Source of the DNA: Maribacter sp. HTCC2170
Lineage (GTDB): Bacteria > Bacteroidota > Bacteroidia > Flavobacteriales > Flavobacteriaceae
Assembly (NCBI RefSeq): GCF_000153165.2
Contig: NC_014472.1
Span: 1,795,501 to 1,859,500 of the forward strand
Direction: 5' to 3'
Length of the DNA stretch: 64,000 nucleotides
Below the pieces are notes generated by a model that saw only the letters and a program-made list of their open reading frames with translations, was not told where the DNA came from and ran no database searches. The first letter of the stretch is position 1. Every line of letters begins with the position of its first letter. Position numbers and translations under genes: made by a program. Positions 1 to 7,183 of this stretch are shown piece by piece.

Positions 1-444
1 CGTCAAGCCGGTAACTTTGGATATCTCTTTATAAGGCAGTTGCTCCAAATAAAGTGTGATGACTGCTTTATCGGCTTCGTTGAGTTGTTTGATGCATTTT
101 CGTAATTGTAAAAGTTGACCATGCCTTTCTTGATCATCTTCCGTAGCGATTTCAGTTTTGTGAAAGTGAATGGCTTGACTGTTCATTCGTAACATCTTCT
201 TTTTCCTCTTTATTTCCTTTGTTTTTAATCGAAGACAAACGTTCAAGGTAATCCGGAACATCCATGTACCCATCGAGGAATTCCCTTTGAAAGAAGGCAT
301 TGATTTCCAGATATGAATCAAAACTTCTTGAAAAAGGTCTTTGGTGTCTTCAGTATCTTTGCCATAAACAGAGCAAATCCTGAAGAGTTTCTGCTGGTTT
401 TGCTCCAAGGTCTTCAGAAAGGTGGTTTCAAGTGTTTCGTTCAT
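1..444 (-). CDS. ECF-type RNA polymerase sigma factor, C-terminus cut by the window edge
   Basis: The reverse complement reads from an ATG at 442-444 without a stop to base 1 (148 codons visible). Region 2 is visible early (residues about 15-60: LFRICSVYGKDTEDTKDLFQEV, then a W-K-S-M-P-S-F-K-G segment) and a region-4 helix-turn-helix begins near the end (LPYKEISKVTGLT). The short region 2 to region 4 layout is that of ECF (sigma-70 family group 4) factors, which direct RNA polymerase to a stress or transport regulon and are usually held by an anti-sigma factor encoded next to them. That partner would lie left of the window. Family is clear; the regulon cannot be told from this sequence. Confidence 0.88.
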   Translation of the reverse strand, partial: MNETLETTFLKTLEQNQQKLFRICSVYGKDTEDTKDLFQEVLIHIWKSMPSFKGNSSMGTWMFRITLNVCLRLKTKEIKRKKKMLRMNSQAIHFHKTEIATEDDQERHGQLLQLRKCIKQLNEADKAVITLYLEQLPYKEISKVTGLT

Positions 445-649
445 TTTTAATTCTTCTCTCTACTAAATTTAGTTACAAGATCTGTTGATTTATGACAAAG
501 AGTTCAACTTTTTTAAGCTTTTTTCCAGAAACGGCTTAAAACAACTCATATTTCAGAAAGGGTGTTATAAACCCAATTCCACTCTGTTTTTAAGCGAATT
601 ATACCGTAACTTTAGAGAGGTTTCACCGCTTTTATAATGCTCTTTAATT

Positions 650-1510
650 TTGGACAAGAAGAAAAAAATCATAGATAGGATTTTTAAGGCCCAAGGAAAA
701 AATGGCTTTTGGAAAACACTGCCTCAAACCCACAAATATTATCCTGATTATACACATTATGTTCCAAATTTCAAGGCAACATTATGGACATTGATTCTTT
801 TGGCAGACCTTGAGCATGATCAAAATGATCCAAGGGTAAAAAAACCCTTAAAAGAGATACAACAACATTTTTTTGACACCAAACATGGTATCTATACCCT
901 AAAAAAAGATCATTTTCCTATTCCCTGTTTAAATGGGAATATGATTTATCTTGATGCCTACTTTAATGACAATCCAAGTGATAAAAGTTTCAGAGCGCTG
1001 GAATTCTTTTATAAATACCAAAGGTTTGATGATGGTTGTTATATAGGTGATAAAAATGAATTTTGCTCTAACACCAGTTGCTATGGCAAACATTCCTGTT
1101 ATTGGGGAATCACCAAATTATTGAAAGGTATTTCATTCATTCCAAAGCAATTAAGAACGGCCCAGACAAACGATTTATTGAACAGATGCATTCAGTATGT
1201 TTTGTTACATAAGGTTTGTTATAGTTCTAGAGATAGCTCCAAGGTTATGATCAAAGGGATAGATAGACTTACCTTTCCTAATATGTACAAGAGTGATTTT
1301 TTAGAAATACTGTGGTTATTAAAACGAGAAAAGGTAAAATCTCATGAACTCGATGCTGCAATTGTGCTTTTAAGGTCAAAAAAACAAGAAGACGATAACT
1401 GGAACTTGGAAAAACAGATGCATAATATGGTGACGAGTATTGGGGCAAAAGACCGGCCAAATGCTTTTGTAACTAAAAGAGGACATGAAGTCTTGGAATA
1501 TTATTCTTAA
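650..1510 (+). CDS. Prenyltransferase/squalene-cyclase-like alpha-toroid protein
   Basis: A 286-codon reading frame opened by TTG at 650; no in-frame ATG lies upstream before a stop, and the next internal Met is far inside, so TTG is the likely start. The protein has repeated helical segments of the type seen in alpha/alpha toroid proteins (for example residues 8-24 with the Q-G-x-x-G-F-W element, and 110-140 with a Q-R-F-D-D-G-C-Y element resembling QW motifs of prenyltransferases and terpene cyclases). Six or more cysteines cluster around residues 128-190. No catalytic Asp-rich motif is obvious, so an enzymatic role is uncertain. It sits 30 bases upstream of a sulfurtransferase on the same strand and is probably co-transcribed. 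Confidence 0.6.
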   Translation: MDKKKKIIDRIFKAQGKNGFWKTLPQTHKYYPDYTHYVPNFKATLWTLILLADLEHDQNDPRVKKPLKEIQQHFFDTKHGIYTLKKDHFPIPCLNGNMIYLDAYFNDNPSDKSFRALEFFYKYQRFDDGCYIGDKNEFCSNTSCYGKHSCYWGITKLLKGISFIPKQLRTAQTNDLLNRCIQYVLLHKVCYSSRDSSKVMIKGIDRLTFPNMYKSDFLEILWLLKREKVKSHELDAAIVLLRSKKQEDDNWNLEKQMHNMVTSIGAKDRPNAFVTKRGHEVLEYYS

Positions 1511-1540
1511 ACTTGATATAGATTTCATAATTATTAAAAA

Positions 1541-2344
1541 ATGAACAACTTTTTAGTCAATGTCGAATGGTTAAATACTCATCTTAAAGAGCCCAACATG
1601 GTAGTTCTTGATGCAAGTCAACCCAGTAGTCCTTCAGAACCAATAAGCATTCCTGGCGCTCGCGTCTTTGACCTAAAAAACACTTTTAGCGATACAAGTT
1701 CTGAATACCCAAATACCTTTCCTTTAGTTGAACAATTTGAACGGGAAAGTAGAAGATTGGGTATAAACAAGAAAAGTAAGGTCGTGGTGTATGACAATCG
1801 TGGCATCTATTTTAGTCCTAGGGTCTGGTGGATGTTTAAAGTTATGGGGCATGAGAATGTAGCCGTTTTGGATGGTGGTTTGCCAGAATGGGAACAACAA
1901 GGATTTAAAACTGAAACTAGAAAAACCATCAAATATGCAATCGGTGATTTCACTGCTTCATTGCAGCCTAATGTGTTGAAGAACTTTGATTTTGTTTTAA
2001 AGAATATAGATCAAGAAGAAAGTTTGGTTGTAGATGCGCGCTCCGCTGGTCGTTTTAATGGAACAGCTCCAGAACCTAGAAAGGGTTTACGAAGTGGGAG
2101 TATTCCAAAATCCATGAACATACCTTACGAGACCTTACTCGAAAATGGCAAATTCAAAAACAAAGAGGGACTTCTAGAAATCTTTGGCAAGAAAGAGTTG
2201 GGTGATCAACCTTTGGTCTTTAGTTGTGGGTCTGGTGTTACGGCCTGTATTGTTTTATTGGCTACGGAACTGGCCGGACTTAACAATGAAAAAGGAGTTT
2301 TTGACGGTTCTTGGACCGAATGGGCGCAAAGAACTGATTCATAA
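1541..2344 (+). CDS. sseA: Thiosulfate/3-mercaptopyruvate sulfurtransferase (two-rhodanese-domain)
   Basis: 267 residues, the usual length for tandem rhodanese-domain sulfurtransferases. The N-terminal inactive rhodanese domain spans about residues 5-130 (LDASQPSSP, VVVYDNRGIYFSPRVWW) and the catalytic one about 150-265. The active-site loop is C-G-S-G-V-T-A with the persulfide-forming cysteine at residue 229; this CGSGVTA form is typical of 3-mercaptopyruvate sulfurtransferases, whereas thiosulfate-preferring rhodaneses have CRKGVT. The enzyme moves sulfane sulfur from 3-mercaptopyruvate or thiosulfate to a thiol acceptor or cyanide in the cytosol. The gene follows the toroid protein by 30 bases; it is the last large gene before the repeat region. 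Confidence 0.9.
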   Translation: MNNFLVNVEWLNTHLKEPNMVVLDASQPSSPSEPISIPGARVFDLKNTFSDTSSEYPNTFPLVEQFERESRRLGINKKSKVVVYDNRGIYFSPRVWWMFKVMGHENVAVLDGGLPEWEQQGFKTETRKTIKYAIGDFTASLQPNVLKNFDFVLKNIDQEESLVVDARSAGRFNGTAPEPRKGLRSGSIPKSMNIPYETLLENGKFKNKEGLLEIFGKKELGDQPLVFSCGSGVTACIVLLATELAGLNNEKGVFDGSWTEWAQRTDS

Positions 2345-2427
2345 AATGCAAAAGGAGATAAACTATATTTAGCTTACCTCCTTATGTTTTGATTGATGAA
2401 AGTATATTGGGGGAAAATTCGCCGTGA

Positions 2428-2544
2428 TTAGTGGCTATATTTTTGGTCTGTTGCCCATCTTATTCTTTTACTGGCGTTGAAACTTGAAAGAAAGGCATTC
2501 TTTTTTGATTGGGTGGGGAACTGATTGGTGATGGTGGTTGTCAT
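2428..2544 (-). CDS. Small basic peptide, diverged member of tandem family (38 aa)
   Basis: A 38-codon ATG-to-TAA frame, last in transcription order of a minus-strand array. The peptide aligns with the three near-identical copies to its right after a single one-residue gap: shared Met1, Thr4, Ile5, P-T-Q, F/L-S-x-F, S-K-R-[VI]-x-W and the Tyr near the end. It carries the core S-K-R-I-R-W at residues 25-30 and is strongly basic with one acidic residue. Nucleotide similarity to the other copies is low, yet frame, start, stop region and core motif are kept, which suggests that it is translated. No known family recognised. Confidence 0.6.
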   Translation of the reverse strand: MTTTITNQFPTQSKKNAFLSSFNASKRIRWATDQKYSH

Positions 2545-2591
2545 TAGTTCTGTTTTTTAGGTTGTATTGTTGTCTTTAGTCGTGTTACGAC

Positions 2592-2702
2592 TTATCTGTA
2601 ATTCCTACTTGCTGTCCAGCTTACTCTTTTGCTGTTCCTAAAGTTTGAAAAGATGGTTGATGTTCTTGCTTGTGTTGGTGTTGTGCCGATTGTTGCTCTC
2701 AT
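2592..2702 (-). CDS. Small basic peptide, tandem copy 3 in transcription order (36 aa)
   Basis: 36 codons from ATG (2700-2702) to TAA. The peptide begins MRATIGTTPTQ and carries the core S-K-R-V-S-W at residues 24-29. Compared with the two copies to its right it differs at four bases inside the frame: two are silent third-position changes (Ala12, Tyr35) and two fall in one codon (Ser6 to Gly). It has no Asp or Glu and eight or so Arg/Lys. No Shine-Dalgarno, as is normal in this phylum. Function unknown. Confidence 0.62.
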   Translation of the reverse strand: MRATIGTTPTQARTSTIFSNFRNSKRVSWTASRNYR

Positions 2703-2743
2703 GATGTCTTGTTTTAGATTGTTGTGTTGATCGTTGTTATTTC

Positions 2744-2854
2744 TTATCTATAATTCCTACTTGCTGTCCAGCTTACTCTTTTGCTGTTCCTAAAGTTTGA
2801 AAAGATGGTTGATGTTCTCGCTTGTGTTGGTGTTGTACTGATTGTTGCTCTCAT
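2744..2854 (-). CDS. Small basic peptide, tandem copy 2 in transcription order (36 aa)
   Basis: 36 codons, ATG at 2852-2854, TAA at 2744-2746. The coding sequence is identical to that of the copy at 2896-3006 and lies exactly 152 bases from it, so the duplication is recent. Peptide starts MRATISTTPTQ and holds the S-K-R-V-S-W core; it is cationic, without acidic residues, and has no signal peptide or membrane segment. Confidence 0.62.
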   Translation of the reverse strand: MRATISTTPTQARTSTIFSNFRNSKRVSWTASRNYR

Positions 2855-2895
2855 GATGTCTTGTTTTAGATTGTTGTGTTGATCGTTGTTATTTC

Positions 2896-3006
2896 TTATC
2901 TATAATTCCTACTTGCTGTCCAGCTTACTCTTTTGCTGTTCCTAAAGTTTGAAAAGATGGTTGATGTTCTCGCTTGTGTTGGTGTTGTACTGATTGTTGC
3001 TCTCAT
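2896..3006 (-). CDS. Small basic peptide, first copy of the tandem array (36 aa)
   Basis: 36 codons, ATG at 3004-3006 and TAA at 2896-2898. It is the promoter-proximal member: its leader is very A+T-rich (3010-3060), like the leaders of expressed genes in this phylum, and a 27-base palindrome lies about 70 bases upstream. Peptide begins MRATISTTPTQ, then has a F-S-N-F element at 18-21 and S-K-R-V-S-W at 24-29. No acidic residues. No family recognised; a DNA-, RNA- or membrane-binding peptide is only a guess from the charge. Confidence 0.65.
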   Translation of the reverse strand: MRATISTTPTQARTSTIFSNFRNSKRVSWTASRNYR

Positions 3007-3075
3007 GATTTATATTTTTAAATGTTAATAATTATTTGATTTATACTAACAAGACGACAACAATATTATTTTGTT

Positions 3076-3102
3076 ACAGTACTATGTAATAAATAGTACT
3101 GT
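3076..3102. promoter_or_regulatory. Perfect 10-base-arm palindrome upstream of the small-ORF array
   Basis: ACAGTACTAT, seven-base spacer, ATAGTACTGT. It sits 70 bases upstream of the first small ORF and 200 bases downstream of the fructokinase stop. No T-run follows on either strand, so an operator or RNA hairpin is more likely than an intrinsic terminator. Confidence 0.45.
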
Positions 3103-3302
3103 TTTAAACAATATTTAACAAATTTTTAAAGAAAATAAAATGTAAATAGTTGAAAATGAGATAAATAAAAAAAATCACTTTTTTTCATAATTTTTTGCTA
3201 AAAACCAAAAAACAACAAAATAGTATACTTCCTAGGTTAAATAAATAGTAATATAAAGAGGTGGATTTTGAAATCGGGCAATCAAGATGATACCGCTAAA
3301 TA

Positions 3303-4250
3303 TTAATTTCCGAAAATAGCATCATGGGTTGGTAAAGAAGGTATGGCCCCAAAATTTGTGGTAGTGATGGCACCGGCGGCATTTGCTTTTTTAACCATTT
3401 CAATCAATAAATCCATATCCTTTAATATATCCATAGGATTGTGAATGGTAGATATTTGATAAAGCAGGCAACCAATAAAGGCATCTCCAGCACCGGTAGT
3501 ATCCACCGGGTTAACGCTAATGCTCGGAATGGTATGTTTTGAATTCTCTGTACTCAACAGTGTACCTTCGCCACCCAACGTAATAGCAATCACTGCAGTA
3601 CCAATTTCGTGTAAAACGGCACAACATTCCTCTAAATTGGTCTTTCCTGAAAGCAATTGTGCCTCCTCAAGACTAAATTTGCACAAATGCGCTTTTTGAA
3701 CAAAGGGCATACATTTTTTTATAAAGACTGCTTCTTCGCCTTTCCAAAGGTCCCCCCTAAAATTAGGATCAAAACTTATAAAAGCATTTTGTGTTAGGGC
3801 ATCAAAAAAGTAACGGCTATATGCAGATTCCAGGTCGCCACCCAATAGGGCAGTTGCAGCCCCAAAATGAACCATATTTTCTTTAAAACTTGTTTTTAGG
3901 CTAGAGTCGTACTTTAATTCCTTATCAGCACCACGACTAAAGACAAAATCACGTTCACCGTCTTCGGCGATAGAGACAAAGGCTATGGTAGTAAAACTTT
4001 TACAACGTTGGGTAAGGGTTATGTCCACATGGTTTTCATCCAACACATTCAATAAAAAAGAACCAAATTGATCATCACCAACGGCACCAATGAATTTACT
4101 TAAACCACCCAATTTGGCTATTGCACAAGCCACATTGGCTGGTGCTCCGCCAGCTTTTTTAGTAAATACATCTGCTTTGGAAAGATCATTGCCCTGCTTT
4201 TCAGCAACAAAATCGATGAGTAATTCCCCAATACAATACACCTTCTTCAT
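3303..4250 (-). CDS. PfkB-family sugar kinase, probably fructokinase
   Basis: 315 residues from the ATG at 4248-4250 (MKKVYCIGELLIDF). Ribokinase/PfkB fold: N-terminal G-E-L-L-I-D sugar-binding strand, the first signature around residues 30-45 (GGAPANVACAIAKLGG), and the second signature D-T-T-G-A-G-D-A-F with the catalytic base Asp256. It phosphorylates a furanose sugar, most likely fructose, with ATP in the cytosol; the exact sugar is inferred from overall resemblance to ScrK-type proteins. A frame extension to a TTG at 4274 exists, but a TACTTTTG promoter element overlaps it, so the ATG was chosen. It stands alone, without transporter or hydrolase neighbours. Confidence 0.82.
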   Translation of the reverse strand: MKKVYCIGELLIDFVAEKQGNDLSKADVFTKKAGGAPANVACAIAKLGGLSKFIGAVGDDQFGSFLLNVLDENHVDITLTQRCKSFTTIAFVSIAEDGERDFVFSRGADKELKYDSSLKTSFKENMVHFGAATALLGGDLESAYSRYFFDALTQNAFISFDPNFRGDLWKGEEAVFIKKCMPFVQKAHLCKFSLEEAQLLSGKTNLEECCAVLHEIGTAVIAITLGGEGTLLSTENSKHTIPSISVNPVDTTGAGDAFIGCLLYQISTIHNPMDILKDMDLLIEMVKKANAAGAITTTNFGAIPSLPTHDAIFGN

Positions 4251-4271
4251 AACCTCTATACTTTGTTGGAG

Positions 4272-4279
4272 CAAAAGTA
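4272..4279 (-). promoter_or_regulatory. Bacteroidota -7 element (TACTTTTG) for the fructokinase gene
   Basis: The minus strand reads TACTTTTG, matching TAnnTTTG. Transcription would start near 4266, leaving a leader of about 15 bases before the ATG at 4250. The -33 element is poor (a TTG two or three bases off the ideal spacing). Confidence 0.45.
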
Positions 4280-4349
4280 ATTACAAATGAAAGCTTACCC
4301 CAACATTTTGTGATGAAAAACTAAAAAGAAGGTATTTGCATACTTCGTA

Positions 4350-6893
4350 TTATCCGCACTTAGAAGAGCCACAATCCTTACATGTTAGGCAGCCCTCTTG
4401 ATAGATCAGGTTATTGGATTTACAATTATCGCATTTTTGACCTTTTGCAGCCGTACCATCGGCAACATACCTTTTAAGGGCGCGAGCGACTCCGTTTTTC
4501 CAAGTACTTATAGATTCACCTTCCAATTGTAAACTATTGATCAAATCAACTATTTTTTCAATTGGCATGCCATGACGTAGTGTACTTGAAATTAACTTGG
4601 CATAGTTCCAATACTCAGGATTGAATTTTTGCGATAGACCTTCAATAGTGGTTTTGTAACCTCTTTTGTTTTTATATTGAAAATCATAACGCGAAGTGCC
4701 ATCTTCTTCTCTGTTTTTAATGATAAGACCATTTTCTGCCCAACGAGGAATCAAAATACCATCTTCATCATCAGAGAGTCCAGTGAAAATCTCATAGGGT
4801 TGGTCATCGACAAGACCTATAAAGGCAATCCATTTTTCCTTATTGTTCTGAAAACGTACTACATCTGCTTCTAGCACTTGCGGGCGTTTAGTTGGGAAAT
4901 GCGTCAATGTTTCTTCAGCTTCCGGCTCATTGGAAATCAATACACCAGACCTGGAACCATCGCGATAAACGGTAACACCTTTACATCCTGCTTTCCAGGC
5001 TTCCAAATACAATTTTCCCACTAAGTCTTCCTGAACTTCATTTGGCAGGTTAATTGTAACACTAATAGAGTGGTCTACCCATTTTTGAACGCCACCTTGA
5101 AGACGTACTTTACTCAACCAATCCACGTCATTGGAGGTTGCCTTATAATAAGGAGATTTCTTAACTATTTTATCTAATTCTACTTGGCTGTAGGATTTAT
5201 TGGTATCAATACCATTAACCTCCATCCATTGTCTGAATCTATGATGAAAGACCACATATTCTTCCCATGAATCACCCACTTCGTCAACAAAAGTCACATT
5301 AACGTTCTTGTCATTGGGGTTTACCTTTCTTCTACGTTTATAAACCGGAAGAAAAACTGGCTCTATTCCCGAGGTGGTTTGGGTCATTAAACTGGTTGTG
5401 CCAGTAGGTGCAATTGTCAAAAGGGCAATATTTCTACGACCATATTCCAACATTTCATAATACAGTTTTTCGTCAGCTTCTTTTAGGCGAAGGATAAAAG
5501 GATTTTCTTTTTCCCTTTCTGCATCAAAAATCTCGAATGCTCCACGATCTTTAGCAGCATGAACAGAAGCTCTATATGCTTCCAAGGCAATATTCTTATG
5601 TACTTCAATCGAAAACTCATTGGCTTCCTCACTTCCATAGCGAAGACCTAAAGCTGCCAACATATCGCCTTCTGCAGTAATGCCTATTCCCGTTCTTCTG
5701 CCTTTTATTGCTTTTTCCTTAATGTTCTCCCATAGGCTTATTTCTACCGATTTAGTTTCTTCCAACTCAGGATCCGCCATGATTTTTTCCAAGATGCCAT
5801 CGACTTTTTCAAGTTCAAGGTCAATGATGTCATCCATTATGCGCTGGGCCAATGCAATATGTTTTTTGAAAAGCGGGAAATTAAACGATGCATCTTTGGT
5901 GAATGGTTGATCAACATAAGAGAAAAGATTGATGGCCAACAAACGACAAGAATCATAAGGGCATAATGGAATCTCTCCACACGGATTGGTAGAAACTGTT
6001 TTATATCCTAGATCAGCATAGCAATCAGGTACCGATTCGTTGATGATCGTATCCCAAAATAAGATGCCTGGCTCAGCAGATTTCCATGCATTGTGTACAA
6101 TCTTATCCCATAGCTTATTGGCCTCTATTTCATTTGTAAATCTTGGGTTGTCACTATGTATAGGAAATTTTTGTGTGTAATTCGTATTGTTGTCCACCGC
6201 CTTCATAAAATCATCATCTATACGAACCGATACGTTGGCGCCAGTCACTTTGCCTTGTTCCATTTTGGCATCGATAAAGTCTTCTGCGTCTGGGTGGTTG
6301 ATAGAAACAGAAAGCATCAAGGCACCACGACGCCCATCTTGAGCTACTTCACGGGTAGAATTTGAATAACGCTCCATAAAAGGCACCAACCCTGTTGAGG
6401 TCAAAGCCGAATTTTTTACCGCTGAACCTTTTGGTCGTATATGCGAAAGGTCGTGACCCACGCCACCACGACGCTTCATTAATTGTACCTGTTCTTGGTC
6501 TATTTTCATGATTCCACCGTAAGAATCTGATTTACCATCAGTACCGATTACGAAACAATTGGAAAGAGAAGCAATTTGATAAGGATTCCCAATACCGGCC
6601 ATAGGACTTCCTTGAGGTACGATGTATTTAAAGTTTTTGATTAGGTCATAAACTTCTTTTTCGGTTAAGGGGTTGGGATATTTTTGTTCAACCCTACTGA
6701 TCTCTTTTGCAATTCTATAATGCATGTCATCCGGATTCATTTCATAGAGATTTCCTTCAGAATCTTTTAATGCATATTTATTGATCCAAACTTGAGCGGC
6801 TAGATCATCGCCTTTAAAATAGGCCAAACTAGATTGGTATGCTTCTTCTTGCGTATACGTTTTTCTTTTAGCGGGGATGGTTTTTACTGACAT
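4350..6893 (-). CDS. nrdJ: Adenosylcobalamin-dependent (class II) ribonucleotide reductase
   Basis: 847 residues. It converts ribonucleotides to deoxyribonucleotides using the adenosylcobalamin radical, with no oxygen requirement. Visible signatures: S-N-C-F-V-I-G (first redox cysteine region, about residue 112), RRGGVGHDLSHIRP (about 140-153), N-P-C-G-E with the thiyl-radical cysteine Cys305, I-A-P-T-G-T-T-S (about 495-502), and a C-terminal extension that ends in paired C-x2-C and C-x2-C motifs (zinc-ribbon type, about 825-847) used to pass reducing equivalents. Long class II enzymes with this tail are common in Flavobacteriaceae. No cobalamin riboswitch was recognised upstream; the upstream region instead carries an ATGACAAATGTCAT palindrome. 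Confidence 0.95.
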   Translation of the reverse strand: MSVKTIPAKRKTYTQEEAYQSSLAYFKGDDLAAQVWINKYALKDSEGNLYEMNPDDMHYRIAKEISRVEQKYPNPLTEKEVYDLIKNFKYIVPQGSPMAGIGNPYQIASLSNCFVIGTDGKSDSYGGIMKIDQEQVQLMKRRGGVGHDLSHIRPKGSAVKNSALTSTGLVPFMERYSNSTREVAQDGRRGALMLSVSINHPDAEDFIDAKMEQGKVTGANVSVRIDDDFMKAVDNNTNYTQKFPIHSDNPRFTNEIEANKLWDKIVHNAWKSAEPGILFWDTIINESVPDCYADLGYKTVSTNPCGEIPLCPYDSCRLLAINLFSYVDQPFTKDASFNFPLFKKHIALAQRIMDDIIDLELEKVDGILEKIMADPELEETKSVEISLWENIKEKAIKGRRTGIGITAEGDMLAALGLRYGSEEANEFSIEVHKNIALEAYRASVHAAKDRGAFEIFDAEREKENPFILRLKEADEKLYYEMLEYGRRNIALLTIAPTGTTSLMTQTTSGIEPVFLPVYKRRRKVNPNDKNVNVTFVDEVGDSWEEYVVFHHRFRQWMEVNGIDTNKSYSQVELDKIVKKSPYYKATSNDVDWLSKVRLQGGVQKWVDHSISVTINLPNEVQEDLVGKLYLEAWKAGCKGVTVYRDGSRSGVLISNEPEAEETLTHFPTKRPQVLEADVVRFQNNKEKWIAFIGLVDDQPYEIFTGLSDDEDGILIPRWAENGLIIKNREEDGTSRYDFQYKNKRGYKTTIEGLSQKFNPEYWNYAKLISSTLRHGMPIEKIVDLINSLQLEGESISTWKNGVARALKRYVADGTAAKGQKCDNCKSNNLIYQEGCLTCKDCGSSKCG

Positions 6894-6964
6894 TAACGGT
6901 TATTTATGTGTTTATGGAGTTATTTTGAGTAAGTAAAATTAGTGATATTCGAGAAAACACAATC

Positions 6965-6978
6965 ATGACAAATGTCAT
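6965..6978. promoter_or_regulatory. Palindrome ATGACAAATGTCAT between nrdJ and the SPFH gene
   Basis: Six-base arms (ATGACA / TGTCAT) around AA, 72 bases upstream of the nrdJ ATG. Nearby the 12-mer ACAAAAAAGTAA occurs twice (about 6988-6999 and 7050-7061). Either may be a binding site for a regulator of nrdJ or of the divergent gene at 7184; no known operator was recognised. Confidence 0.35.
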
Positions 6979-7183
6979 AAAGTTTACAAAAAAGTAACAT
7001 AAAATACTGATAATCAATTTAGTAAAAATTTATCAACACTAAAAAGTTAACAAAAAAGTAAAACAATCATTTTTATTAAAGTAACATTTACTAAGCATGC
7101 CAGACCTATAATTAATTACGGTTTCTACTTTGGAACATTTAAAGAATTCCTTACCTTTTTAACAAATAAAAAACACTAACAAA

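Larger units (their letters stand above)
2591..3009. repeat. Tandem direct repeat, 152-base period, 2.75 near-identical copies
   Basis: The segments 2591-2742, 2743-2894 and 2895-3009 repeat with an exact 152-base period; copies 2 and 3 are identical over the compared part and copy 1 differs at a handful of bases. Each unit contains one 36-codon minus-strand ORF plus a 41-base spacer. A fourth, strongly diverged unit can be traced leftwards over about 2428-2590. No terminal inverted repeats or target duplications are visible. Confidence 0.95.

Noticed and set aside
2428-3009. CRISPR array or insertion sequence as an explanation of the 152-base repeats
   Set aside because: The period is too long, the spacers are repeated too, and no cas genes, transposase or terminal inverted repeats exist.
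6894-7183. Possible cobalamin riboswitch upstream of the B12-dependent reductase
   Set aside because: No B12-box-like sequence or G/C-rich multi-stem region was seen; the gap is very A/T-rich.
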